A stretch of DNA of 19,553 nucleotides, taken from Candidatus Falkowiibacteriota bacterium. GTDB taxonomy: Bacteria > Patescibacteriota > Patescibacteriia > UBA2591 > JABMQE01. The position numbers were made by a program, and so were the translations under genes. Below are positions 14,321 to 19,553 of this stretch, in pieces. The number at the start of each line of letters is the position of its first letter. Position 1 is the stretch's first letter. The notes under the pieces were generated by a model, which was given only the letters and a program-made list of their open reading frames with translations, was not told where the DNA came from and made no database searches. The stretch spans positions 1-19,553 of the forward strand of contig JABMQE010000023.1 of NCBI GenBank assembly GCA_013203415.1, written 5' to 3'.

Positions 14321-14511
14321 CAAACACGTTGACGTCGATAGTGTGGCTTCTTCCTCCGCCTGTCTCGTCTCTGTCTCAAAGTATAGATTCCAGAGACAAG
14401 GCAAGGCAGAGCAAGGAACATGAGAACTATAAGCCCCAGTCCAAATTGGCCTTTTGCAGCGATCAATCCGCCTACTACCACAAAGGCCACCCCGCCCAAA
14501 ATCCTTCTCAT
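14320..14511 (-). CDS. Tiny two-helix membrane protein with a basic tail
   Basis: 63 aa. ATG overlaps the previous stop as TAATG, so translation is coupled to the gene upstream. Helices lie at about 5-20 and 24-45, rich in Gly and Val. The last 18 residues are very basic (RQRRDRRRKKPHYRRQRV) and would sit in the cytoplasm. The sequence gives no enzyme motif and no family that I recognise. Its stop codon overlaps the terminator stem. Confidence 0.7.
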   Translation of the reverse strand: MRRILGGVAFVVVGGLIAAKGQFGLGLIVLMFLALPCLVSGIYTLRQRRDRRRKKPHYRRQRV

Positions 14512-14738
14512 TACCTATCTCTCCTTCCTTGCCTCATTTTCAAGGGCAAGACGACTCTCGAACTGTCCAGCACCGCGCGGCCTCCGATGCAGTATCGCTC
14601 GCCAGCCAATCCAGCTGCGGCAAGGACCGCAGCTACTATCGCCAGGTAGTAAAACTCGTAATCATGGAGCACTCTCGCCAGAAAAACGAGCACAACGACG
14701 ACAATGACGAATAGTACACCTGCCTTTGCATAGCTCAT
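14511..14738 (-). CDS. Tiny membrane protein, first gene of a coupled pair
   Basis: The start chosen is ATG 14738 with AAAGGAGGTGAAAAG just upstream, rather than six codons earlier; 75 aa. Helices occur at about 5-22 and 30-47, followed by a basic, probably cytoplasmic, tail (RVVLPLKMRQGRRDR). It has a textbook promoter and SD, unlike most genes here. Together with the overlapping next gene it forms a two-gene minus-strand operon pointed at the histidine kinase. The function is unknown; paired small membrane proteins can be toxins, holin-like or regulatory subunits, and nothing here decides between these. Confidence 0.75.
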   Translation of the reverse strand: MSYAKAGVLFVIVVVVLVFLARVLHDYEFYYLAIVAAVLAAAGLAGERYCIGGRAVLDSSRVVLPLKMRQGRRDR

Positions 14739-14766
14739 CTTTTCACCTCCTTTCAAAGGTACTTAA

Positions 14767-14795
14767 ATAATATCATATTTTACAAAAAAAGTCAA
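14767..14795 (-). promoter_or_regulatory. Consensus-like promoter for the small membrane pair
   Basis: Minus strand TTGACT (14795-14790), 17-bp spacer, TATTAT (14772-14767). The predicted start is near 14760, about 22 nt before the ATG. The SD overlaps the small inverted repeat CCTTTGAAAGG. Confidence 0.65.
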
Positions 14796-14804
14796 CCAAA
14801 AAAA

Positions 14805-14911
14805 ATTTTCGCATTTTCGCATCAACCTTTTCGCATTTTCGTAGTTTCGCATGCGCTTTCGCCCGCCTCGCCAAGACGAGTCTTGACTCGTCGAGGCGGG
14901 TAGTTTCGCAT
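14805..14911. repeat. Degenerate ATTTTCGC tandem repeats around a palindrome
   Basis: ATTTTCGC occurs at 14805 and 14813 and again in altered form (TTTTCGCATTTTCG, GTTTCGCATGCG). TAGTTTCGCAT occurs at 14842-14852 and again at 14901-14911, directly flanking the palindrome at 14862. This region separates the minus-strand pair from the isomerase gene. Confidence 0.6.
14862..14900. repeat. 39-bp palindromic repeat, copy 1
   Basis: CCCGCCTCG at the left and CGAGGCGGG at the right, with an inner GACGAG/CTCGTC pair. A 39-bp relative lies at 18458-18496. It looks like a REP-type dispersed element. Confidence 0.7.
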
Positions 14912-14938
14912 TATCTAAACCCCTAAAACAAGCTAAAA

Positions 14939-15808
14939 ATGCCATCTCTTAAGCAAACAATAAAAAACATCCAAACCTTAAAAATCCAAGGCGCTAATGC
15001 TGTGGCCGAAAATACCTTAAAGTCCTTGTTGGATTTTGGTAAAAAAATAAAAGCTAAAAAACCAAGTGATTTTTTAACTCAAATAAAAAAAGCTGGCAAT
15101 GATTTAGCTTTTGCCCGCCCCACCGAACCAATGGCCCAAAACCTTGTAGAAATTGTTAAAACCAAACTCAAGGTAATGGCCAAACAAGGCGCCGAAGTAA
15201 AACAACTTAAAGAAATCCTCGACTACATTGTTAACCACGAACTCCGCGAATTAGAAGAAGATCATAAACAGCTTACAGAAACAGGCGCCAAAGTTATCGA
15301 CAACAACGACACCATCCTTACCTTCTGCCACTCATCAAGCGTTGAAAAAATATTAATTGCCGCCAAAAAACAAAAAAAGAAATTCAAAGTTATTGTTCCC
15401 GAAACCCGCCCGCTTTTTCAAGGCCGAATCACTGCTCGTAAATTGAGCAAAGCCAAAATAAATGTTACAATGATAGTAGATTCAAAAACCGACCAACTCC
15501 TGCATAAAAAGGAGGTGGACAAAGTTTTAATTGGCGCCGACGTTATCCTAAAAGATGGAAGCATTATAAACAAAGTCGGCAGTTTTGGAATTTGTGAAGA
15601 TGCTTTCCAGCATCGAATTCCCGTCTACGTCGCCGCCGTCACCCTCAAGCGGACAAAAGGCAAAGTCCCAATCAAAATCGAAAAACGCCATTCCCTCGAA
15701 ATCTGGAAAAAAGCTCCAAAAAATATCACCATCGAAAATCCGGCTTTTGATAAAGTGCCCAAGAAATTTATTACCGGAATTATCACAGAACGGGGGATTA
15801 TTAAGTAA
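14939..15808 (+). CDS. e2b2: Ribose-1,5-bisphosphate isomerase (eIF2B-like family)
   Basis: 289 aa. It converts ribose 1,5-bisphosphate to ribulose 1,5-bisphosphate, the RuBisCO substrate, in the AMP pathway known from Thermococcus and CPR bacteria. The eIF2B-fold marks are present: FARPTEPMAQN at 58-68, FCHSSSVE at 129-136 with the catalytic Cys at C130, PETRPLFQGR at 154-163, and GADVILKDGSIINKVGSF at 199-216 with D201. These two residues match the Cys/Asp pair of the archaeal enzyme in position. Translation initiation factor subunits of the same fold lack this pair. ATG 14939 has no SD. It is followed by RuBisCO 108 bp later, with a hairpin element in between. Confidence 0.9.
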   Translation: MPSLKQTIKNIQTLKIQGANAVAENTLKSLLDFGKKIKAKKPSDFLTQIKKAGNDLAFARPTEPMAQNLVEIVKTKLKVMAKQGAEVKQLKEILDYIVNHELRELEEDHKQLTETGAKVIDNNDTILTFCHSSSVEKILIAAKKQKKKFKVIVPETRPLFQGRITARKLSKAKINVTMIVDSKTDQLLHKKEVDKVLIGADVILKDGSIINKVGSFGICEDAFQHRIPVYVAAVTLKRTKGKVPIKIEKRHSLEIWKKAPKNITIENPAFDKVPKKFITGIITERGIIK

Positions 15809-15817
15809 AGAAGGTTT

Positions 15818-15870
15818 ATCCGCCGTAGCCTTGAGCGAGCGAAGCGAGTCGAAAGGCGAAGGCGGAGGAT
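15818..15870. repeat. Palindromic element between isomerase and RuBisCO
   Basis: Outer arms ATCCGCC and GGCGGAGGAT and inner arms GCCTT and AAAGGC enclose GCGAGCGAAGCGAG. It shares its outer TTATCCGCC with the element inside the RuBisCO frame at 15935. Short AAAACTT tandem copies (15885-15900) follow before the start codon. Confidence 0.7.
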
Positions 15871-15916
15871 TATAAAATAAAAATTAAAACTTAAAACTTA
15901 AAAATTACGATACCTC

Positions 15917-17209
15917 ATGCCAAAAACAAAATTTATCCGCCGAAGCTCTGCTAAGCAGAGCGTAGGTGGGGAAGTCGAAAACTATTATCTCCACTTGGGT
16001 TCTAAACCAAGTCCTAAGGAGCACATCATTGCCACCTACCGAGTGGAGTCGCGTTTTGCTTGGGAAAAAGTAGCAACCGAAATTGCGGCCGAAACCTCTA
16101 TTGGCACCTGGACCCAGCTCTCAACTCTAAAAGCTCCCATCGCCCGCAAATTGGCTGGCCGCGTTTTTAATATAGACAAAAAAAAGAAACTAATAAAAAT
16201 CGCCTACCCCCTGGCTCTTTTCGAAAAAGCAAGCATTCCCCAGCTCCTCTCTGGCCTGGCCGGCAATGTTTTTAGTTTAAGAATGATAAAAAACATTCGC
16301 TTGGAGGATTTAGATTTTCCGCAAAAATATCTTAATAATTTCGGGGGCCCGGCCTTCGGCCGCAACAGAGTTAAATACAAACTTAGGGCCAAGAATCGGC
16401 CTCTTATTGGCGCTATCATGAAACCAAAAATTGGTCTATCAGCCAGCGAAAATGCCCGTCTTGCCTACCGACTTTGGGTTAACGGAGCCGACATTGTTAA
16501 AGATGATGAGAACCTAACCAATCTCGATTTTAACCAGTTCAAACACAGAGTCGAACAAGTTCTCTACGAAAAAACCAAAGCCCAGCTGGTAACCAAAAAG
16601 AAAAAGATGTATGTTTTTAATGTCACAGCGACACCAGATGTTATGATGAAGCGCGCCAAAATAGTGGAGAGAAGCGGGGGTAAATGTGTTATGGTGGATA
16701 TTATCTCCGTCGGCCTCGACAATGTTCAAATGCTCCGCAAAGCTAATTTGCGCCTTATTATTCATGGCCATCGCGCCGGCCACTCTGCCTTTACCCGCAA
16801 TCCGCGTCACGGAATATCCTACCTCGTCATCGCCAAACTCGCCCGCATGGCCGGAGTAGACCAGCTTCACACCGGCACAGTTGTCGGTAAAATGGCAGAT
16901 GTTGAAGAAGATGTTCTCGAGGTTAATAAATCTCTTACCGAAAAGTTTGGCAAGTTTAAGCCCACCCTCCCAATCGCATCCGGCGGTCTTCATCCCGGCC
17001 TTGTCCCCAACCTAGTAAAAATATTAGGCAAAGATATAATTATCAACTTCGGCGGCGGCATTCATGGCCATCCATCTGGCTCATCCGCCGGCGCCCGTGC
17101 TGCCTCACAAGCTGTCGAAGCTGTTGTTAAAGGAAAGAACATCAAGGCCTGGGCTAATAAAAAAGATAACAAAGAGTTAAAACAGGCGCTAGAACATTGG
17201 GGTAGTTAG
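15917..17209 (+). CDS. rbcL: RuBisCO large subunit, form III type
   Basis: 430 aa. It carboxylates ribulose 1,5-bisphosphate to two 3-phosphoglycerates. Every key residue is visible: E59, T64 and W65 in AETSIGTWT; K169 and K171 in MKPKIGLS; the carbamate lysine K195 with D197 and E198 in VKDDEN; H285-R286 in HGHRAGHSAF; H318 and K325 in HTGTVVGKMAD; S355 in SGGLHPG; the GGG at 379-381. No small-subunit gene is near, as expected for form III. I could not decide between III and II/III. Residues about 7-18 (IRRSSAKQSVGG) are encoded by a palindromic repeat (15935-15972), an odd N-terminus for this family. The gene ends in a large inverted repeat and faces the helical-repeat gene on the other strand. 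Confidence 0.95.
   Translation: MPKTKFIRRSSAKQSVGGEVENYYLHLGSKPSPKEHIIATYRVESRFAWEKVATEIAAETSIGTWTQLSTLKAPIARKLAGRVFNIDKKKKLIKIAYPLALFEKASIPQLLSGLAGNVFSLRMIKNIRLEDLDFPQKYLNNFGGPAFGRNRVKYKLRAKNRPLIGAIMKPKIGLSASENARLAYRLWVNGADIVKDDENLTNLDFNQFKHRVEQVLYEKTKAQLVTKKKKMYVFNVTATPDVMMKRAKIVERSGGKCVMVDIISVGLDNVQMLRKANLRLIIHGHRAGHSAFTRNPRHGISYLVIAKLARMAGVDQLHTGTVVGKMADVEEDVLEVNKSLTEKFGKFKPTLPIASGGLHPGLVPNLVKILGKDIIINFGGGIHGHPSGSSAGARAASQAVEAVVKGKNIKAWANKKDNKELKQALEHWGS
15935..15972. repeat. Palindromic element inside the RuBisCO reading frame
   Basis: GCTCTGCT (15945-15952) and AGCAGAGC (15954-15961) form the core, and ATCCGCC and GGTGGGGA form the outer arms. The 13-nt stretch GAGCGTAGGTGGG (15958-15970) recurs exactly as the reverse complement at 18380-18392. 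It is translated in frame as residues 7-18 of RuBisCO. Confidence 0.75.
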
Positions 17210-17297
17210 TCACTTGTCACTAGTCACTCGTAACTAGGGGTTCGGTAAAAACGTCTTACGAAAATCTCTAGTGACTATTTACTAGTGACGAGTGACT
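17208..17297. repeat. Large imperfect inverted repeat behind RuBisCO
   Basis: Two 30-nt arms (17208-17237 and 17268-17297) match as inverted repeats at 25 of 30 positions, with internal GTCACT/AGTGAC copies. A CATTTTTAAAT follows, so it could end the RuBisCO transcript. Confidence 0.7.
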
Positions 17298-17310
17298 CAT
17301 TTTTAAATAA

Positions 17311-17362
17311 AAAAAACAGCACCCAGATGCAATGCAATACTACGCATTTACATCCGGGTGCT
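17311..17362 (-). terminator. Terminator of the helical-repeat gene
   Basis: On the minus strand AGCACCCGGATG pairs with CATCTGGGTGCT across a longer loop, followed by GTTTTTTTT. It is a classical terminator for the gene at 17450-18214. Confidence 0.75.
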
Positions 17363-17449
17363 CCGTACGGATTCCGCAACGCCCGGGCGACGTCCCACCG
17401 GCCGATGTGGTGGGGGCGAATAGGCGCTTAGGAAATCCTGCCGACTTTA

Positions 17450-18214
17450 TCACAGGAGGCGCTCTCCCGGAATCTTTATCGACCCCGCCTTGAACAGGGT
17501 CTTTCCCATCTCCGTCGCGTCTGGAGGGTCGCCAATATCCCATGTATCCCGGAGAACCCGCGGGTAGTACACCGAGTAAAGCGCCCATAGAATTTGGCGA
17601 ATCTCCTCTGCCCCGCTTTCATGAGCTCTCCGGAGAAGTGTCTGGGCATACATTCCCCATTCAAACCCTTTTCGCAGGCAGCGGATAAAAGCAGGCACAT
17701 TGCCATGCTTCACCACCTCGAAAATAGCAGGGCAAAGCTCTTCGGCAGCTACGCAGGGGACAAGAGCTAGAAACACGTCCCAGGCTTGTTCTCGGGCGGC
17801 CTCGAGAAGGAGGATGCAGTCGATTTCCCCCCAGTCACCCCTCTCTGCTATAACACGCTTCATTCCTTCGAGGTCATTGGCTGCAGCCGCTTCAAGAAGG
17901 AGTTTGTAGCCCTCCAAGGAATGGAGCGGCTCCCAATGCAGGGTGTCGTCCTCCTTTCTTATTCTCCCTCTCACCTTGCGCAGGTCGCGGCCAGCGTAAG
18001 GGAAGAAAGAGCTCTCCTGTGTCTTGTCCCAGGGCTCCTCTCTCTGAAGTACACAGGAAACCTCGCAAGGAATTTCAGCGTCCCCGCAGGAATCCACTAA
18101 AGGGCCGTAAACCGCCTCCTCGTTATCAGCAACGAGGTAACAGGCACGCGAATCGATTTCTGCCCCACCTGTGTGCCTAAGAAGATCCCCTGATGCAATA
18201 AAGTAAGTCCTCAT
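17450..18214 (-). CDS. Helical-repeat (ankyrin-like) protein of unknown function
   Basis: The start chosen is ATG 18214, which has AGGAAGGAG about 8 nt upstream; a longer frame begins 19 codons earlier without support. 254 aa. The first 95 residues form an alpha/beta domain without a known motif. Residues about 103-213 hold repeated helix pairs such as YKLLLEAAAANDLEGMKRVIAERG, ILLLEAAREQAWDVFLALV and PAIFEVVKHGNVPAFIRCLRKG, in the manner of degenerate ankyrin repeats, used for protein binding. It has no signal peptide. Strong promoter, strong SD and GC-rich codons set it apart from the RuBisCO cluster it interrupts, which hints at a separate origin. Confidence 0.75.
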   Translation of the reverse strand: MRTYFIASGDLLRHTGGAEIDSRACYLVADNEEAVYGPLVDSCGDAEIPCEVSCVLQREEPWDKTQESSFFPYAGRDLRKVRGRIRKEDDTLHWEPLHSLEGYKLLLEAAAANDLEGMKRVIAERGDWGEIDCILLLEAAREQAWDVFLALVPCVAAEELCPAIFEVVKHGNVPAFIRCLRKGFEWGMYAQTLLRRAHESGAEEIRQILWALYSVYYPRVLRDTWDIGDPPDATEMGKTLFKAGSIKIPGERLL

Positions 18215-18310
18215 CGTTCGCTCCTTCCTAATGTTGAGGTAAAAATCTGGCCGACAAATCAGCTCACTCATGTACAGGAGATATAACTGTCAAGAAACAT
18301 AATACATATA

Positions 18311-18339
18311 AGAATAGCACGCCAAATGTATTTTGTCAA
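18311..18339 (-). promoter_or_regulatory. Consensus promoter of the helical-repeat gene
   Basis: Minus-strand TTGACA (18339-18334), 17-bp spacer, TATTCT (18316-18311). A second TTGACA at 18294-18289 lies nearer the gene without a matching -10. Confidence 0.65.
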
Positions 18340-18378
18340 GATTTTATAACAGATTTTACAAAAAATAAGCTAAAATTA

Positions 18379-18420
18379 GCCCACCTACGCTCCTCAACAC
18401 GGTTCAGAGCTCCAGTGGGT
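18379..18420. repeat. Palindromic element related to the one inside RuBisCO
   Basis: CCCAC and GTGGG outer arms and GCTC and GAGC inner arms. Its left arm, CCCACCTACGCTC (18380-18392), is the exact reverse complement of 15958-15970 in the RuBisCO frame, and GAGCT follows in both. Confidence 0.7.
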
Positions 18421-18436
18421 AAACCCAAAACAAAAA

Positions 18437-18450
18437 ATTCGTGATTCGTG
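18437..18450. repeat. ATTCGTG direct repeat
   Basis: ATTCGTG occurs twice head to tail at 18437-18450; related ATTAGTGCGAATTAGT lies beyond the palindrome, just before the start codon. Confidence 0.5.
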
Positions 18451-18457
18451 TAATTAG

Positions 18458-18496
18458 CCCGCCTCGCCGAGACGAGCTCAAGCGAGTCGAGGCAGG
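18458..18496. repeat. 39-bp palindromic repeat, copy 2
   Basis: CCCGCCTCG and CGAGGCAGG arms, same length and arms as the copy at 14862-14900 but a different centre. Confidence 0.7.
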
Positions 18497-18531
18497 TGAA
18501 AAGATTAGTGCGAATTAGTCTTCTTAAAAAA

Positions 18532-19089
18532 ATGCAAAACCAAACACCAAAAAAAGCCGGTTACGAATATCTCGTGGCTTACAAAATCACTGTTCCCATC
18601 AACGATTTAAACCTTCAATTCTGCAATCTTTATATCAACAAATTCTCCCGCACTCACGATCAGATGGTTCAAGCCGCGCGCTCGGGCATGCAGAATATTT
18701 GCGAAGGTAATAAGCAGGAGGGCTTAAAGGGCTATATTAAACTAGCTGGAGTGGCGCGTGGCTCCCTCGAAGAGCTATTAAGGGATTATCACAATTACGC
18801 CCGTCAGAATAATATTCCTATTTGGCCCAAGGAGAAAGCGATCAGGGAGATAAAGGAAATAGGGGAGATATGGCAAATCATTAAGGCGACGCCAACTCTC
18901 CCCGATTCCCCTAATTTCCCAAATCTCCCCACCGACAAAGTAAAAGCAGTCAATCTAATGCTCACCCTCATCAACCAAGCCAATTACTTCACCGATAAAC
19001 TAATCACCTCCCTAAAACAAAAACACATGACTGAAGGCGGTTTAACCGAAGAGCTTTACCGTAAAAGAAAGGAATACCGAGGATATTAA
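18532..19089 (+). CDS. Four-helix-bundle suffix-type protein
   Basis: The start chosen is ATG 18532 over a GTG at 18496 that overlaps the end of a palindromic repeat; 185 aa. The text NDLNLQFCNLYINKFSRTHDQMVQAARSG, with QNICEGNKQEG and SLEELLRDYHNYARQ after it, matches the four-helix-bundle proteins related to 23S rRNA intervening-sequence proteins. Those bind RNA or act as small oligomeric scaffolds, such as Avd of diversity-generating retroelements. No reverse transcriptase or variable repeat is seen here. A Pro-rich loop (TPTLPDSPNFPNLPT) splits the last helices. The AMP phosphorylase start lies 3 nt after its stop, so the two are cotranslated. Its role in the AMP pathway, if any, is unknown. 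Confidence 0.8.
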   Translation: MQNQTPKKAGYEYLVAYKITVPINDLNLQFCNLYINKFSRTHDQMVQAARSGMQNICEGNKQEGLKGYIKLAGVARGSLEELLRDYHNYARQNNIPIWPKEKAIREIKEIGEIWQIIKATPTLPDSPNFPNLPTDKVKAVNLMLTLINQANYFTDKLITSLKQKHMTEGGLTEELYRKRKEYRGY

Positions 19090-19092
19090 TTT

Positions 19093-19553
19093 ATGTCACT
19101 TTTTTACAAAGCAAAAAAACTAGATTTCTCCTCTGGCTCTAGATACGTCGTCCTTCTTAACCGGAAGGATGCTTTTCATTCCAACATCCGCCCCGGCGAT
19201 AAAATAAGCATTTCTTGGCCTGGCCAAAGTAAAATCGTGGTTATTACCAATATTACCAAAAATCGCGTCAAAATCGGCGAAATTGGCTTAAATCAGGATA
19301 TTTGGCAAAAACACAAAGTTAAAAACCAAGAAATAATAGAAAGCCATTTTTTGGGTCGTCCAAAATCCATACTAGCCATTCGCAAAAAACTCCTAAATCA
19401 AAAACTAACCCAAGAAGATATAGATTCAATTATCACCGATATTGTCTCTGGCAAAATCGGCCACACCGAAATTGCCTACTTTGTCGCCAGTGGTTTTATA
19501 AAAGATTACTCAAACGAAGAATTATACTTTCTTGCCAAATCCATTGCCGAGCA
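19093..19553 (+). CDS. deoA: AMP phosphorylase (partial, C-terminus outside window)
   Basis: 153 codons to the window edge. The first ~85 residues (KKLDFSSGSRYVVLLNRKDA, then RPGDKISI) are the extra N-terminal domain of archaeal and CPR AMP phosphorylases, missing in ordinary thymidine phosphorylase. GRPKSILAIRKKLLNQKLTQ, DIVSGKIGHTEIAYFV and EELYFLAKSIAE then start the nucleoside phosphorylase helical domain. The full enzyme of about 500 residues cleaves AMP with phosphate to adenine and ribose 1,5-bisphosphate, the substrate of the isomerase upstream. The catalytic domain lies beyond the window, so only family and context support the specificity. It follows the four-helix-bundle gene with 3 nt between them. 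Confidence 0.88.
   Translation, partial: MSLFYKAKKLDFSSGSRYVVLLNRKDAFHSNIRPGDKISISWPGQSKIVVITNITKNRVKIGEIGLNQDIWQKHKVKNQEIIESHFLGRPKSILAIRKKLLNQKLTQEDIDSIITDIVSGKIGHTEIAYFVASGFIKDYSNEELYFLAKSIAE

Larger units (their letters stand above)
18215..18531. other. 317-base gap between helical-repeat gene and four-helix-bundle gene
   Basis: Apart from the minus-strand promoter it holds two palindromic elements (18379-18420, 18458-18496), an ATTCGTG direct repeat (18437-18450) and AT-rich spacer. I see no tRNA, small ORF or clear rightward promoter. Confidence 0.6.

Noticed and set aside
13811..14404. 197-codon minus-strand frame
   Set aside because: It runs antisense over the kinase ATPase domain and past the terminator; no start signal.
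16514..16993. 159-codon minus-strand frame
   Set aside because: It is antisense to RuBisCO, which is certain.
17340..17588. 82-codon minus-strand frame
   Set aside because: It overlaps the terminator and the end of the helical-repeat gene in another frame.
18379..18420. tRNA gene
   Set aside because: It folds as one hairpin only and lacks T-arm and CCA features; it matches the palindromic repeat family instead.
18532..19089. Diversity-generating retroelement accessory (Avd)
   Set aside because: There is no reverse transcriptase, template repeat or variable repeat, and the gene sits in a metabolic operon.

Overview
The window looks like a chromosomal piece of a Candidate Phyla Radiation (Patescibacteria) bacterium, most likely a metagenome contig. 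The reasons are: (1) three consecutive enzymes of the AMP-salvage route known from archaea and CPR bacteria, namely ribose-1,5-bisphosphate isomerase, a form III-type RuBisCO and AMP phosphorylase; (2) a four-helix-bundle suffix-type protein; (3) many genes without a Shine-Dalgarno (SD) sequence; (4) extended -10 promoters (TGN-TATAAT); and (5) gene gaps filled with small palindromic repeats and short tandem repeats.

Layout. 1-985 (minus, runs off the left edge): a LexA repressor with all catalytic residues fused to a DNA methyltransferase, behind a divergent promoter region with a 15-bp palindrome. 1123-4334: a 51-residue ORF, three small secreted or membrane proteins, an AbrB/MazE-like regulator preceded by three palindromes, and a three-helix membrane protein. 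4392-6635: a large secreted protein made of a zinc phospholipase C-like domain, a beta-helix-like region and a dockerin. 6812-7255: two tiny genes with strong SDs behind a 26-bp perfect palindrome. 7411-10045: an alpha/beta hydrolase and a long-chain acyl-CoA synthetase. 10217-12081: NAD synthetase and a Rossmann-fold protein. 12092-14284: a sensor histidine kinase cut in two by an in-frame TAG that sits exactly where codon usage changes. 14320-14738 (minus): two coupled tiny membrane proteins. 14939-19553: the AMP-to-3-phosphoglycerate cluster (isomerase, RuBisCO, a four-helix-bundle gene joined to AMP phosphorylase at the right edge), interrupted by a minus-strand helical-repeat gene.

How the genes fit together. 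AMP phosphorylase releases adenine and makes ribose 1,5-bisphosphate, the isomerase turns this into ribulose 1,5-bisphosphate, and RuBisCO adds CO2 to give two 3-phosphoglycerates. The acyl-CoA synthetase, the lipase-like hydrolase and the secreted phospholipase-like protein could together scavenge lipids from other cells, but that is inference. The items most worth a second look are the LexA-methyltransferase fusion, the palindromic element read through as the N-terminus of RuBisCO (with a related copy at 18380), and the TAG-split, compositionally chimeric kinase.
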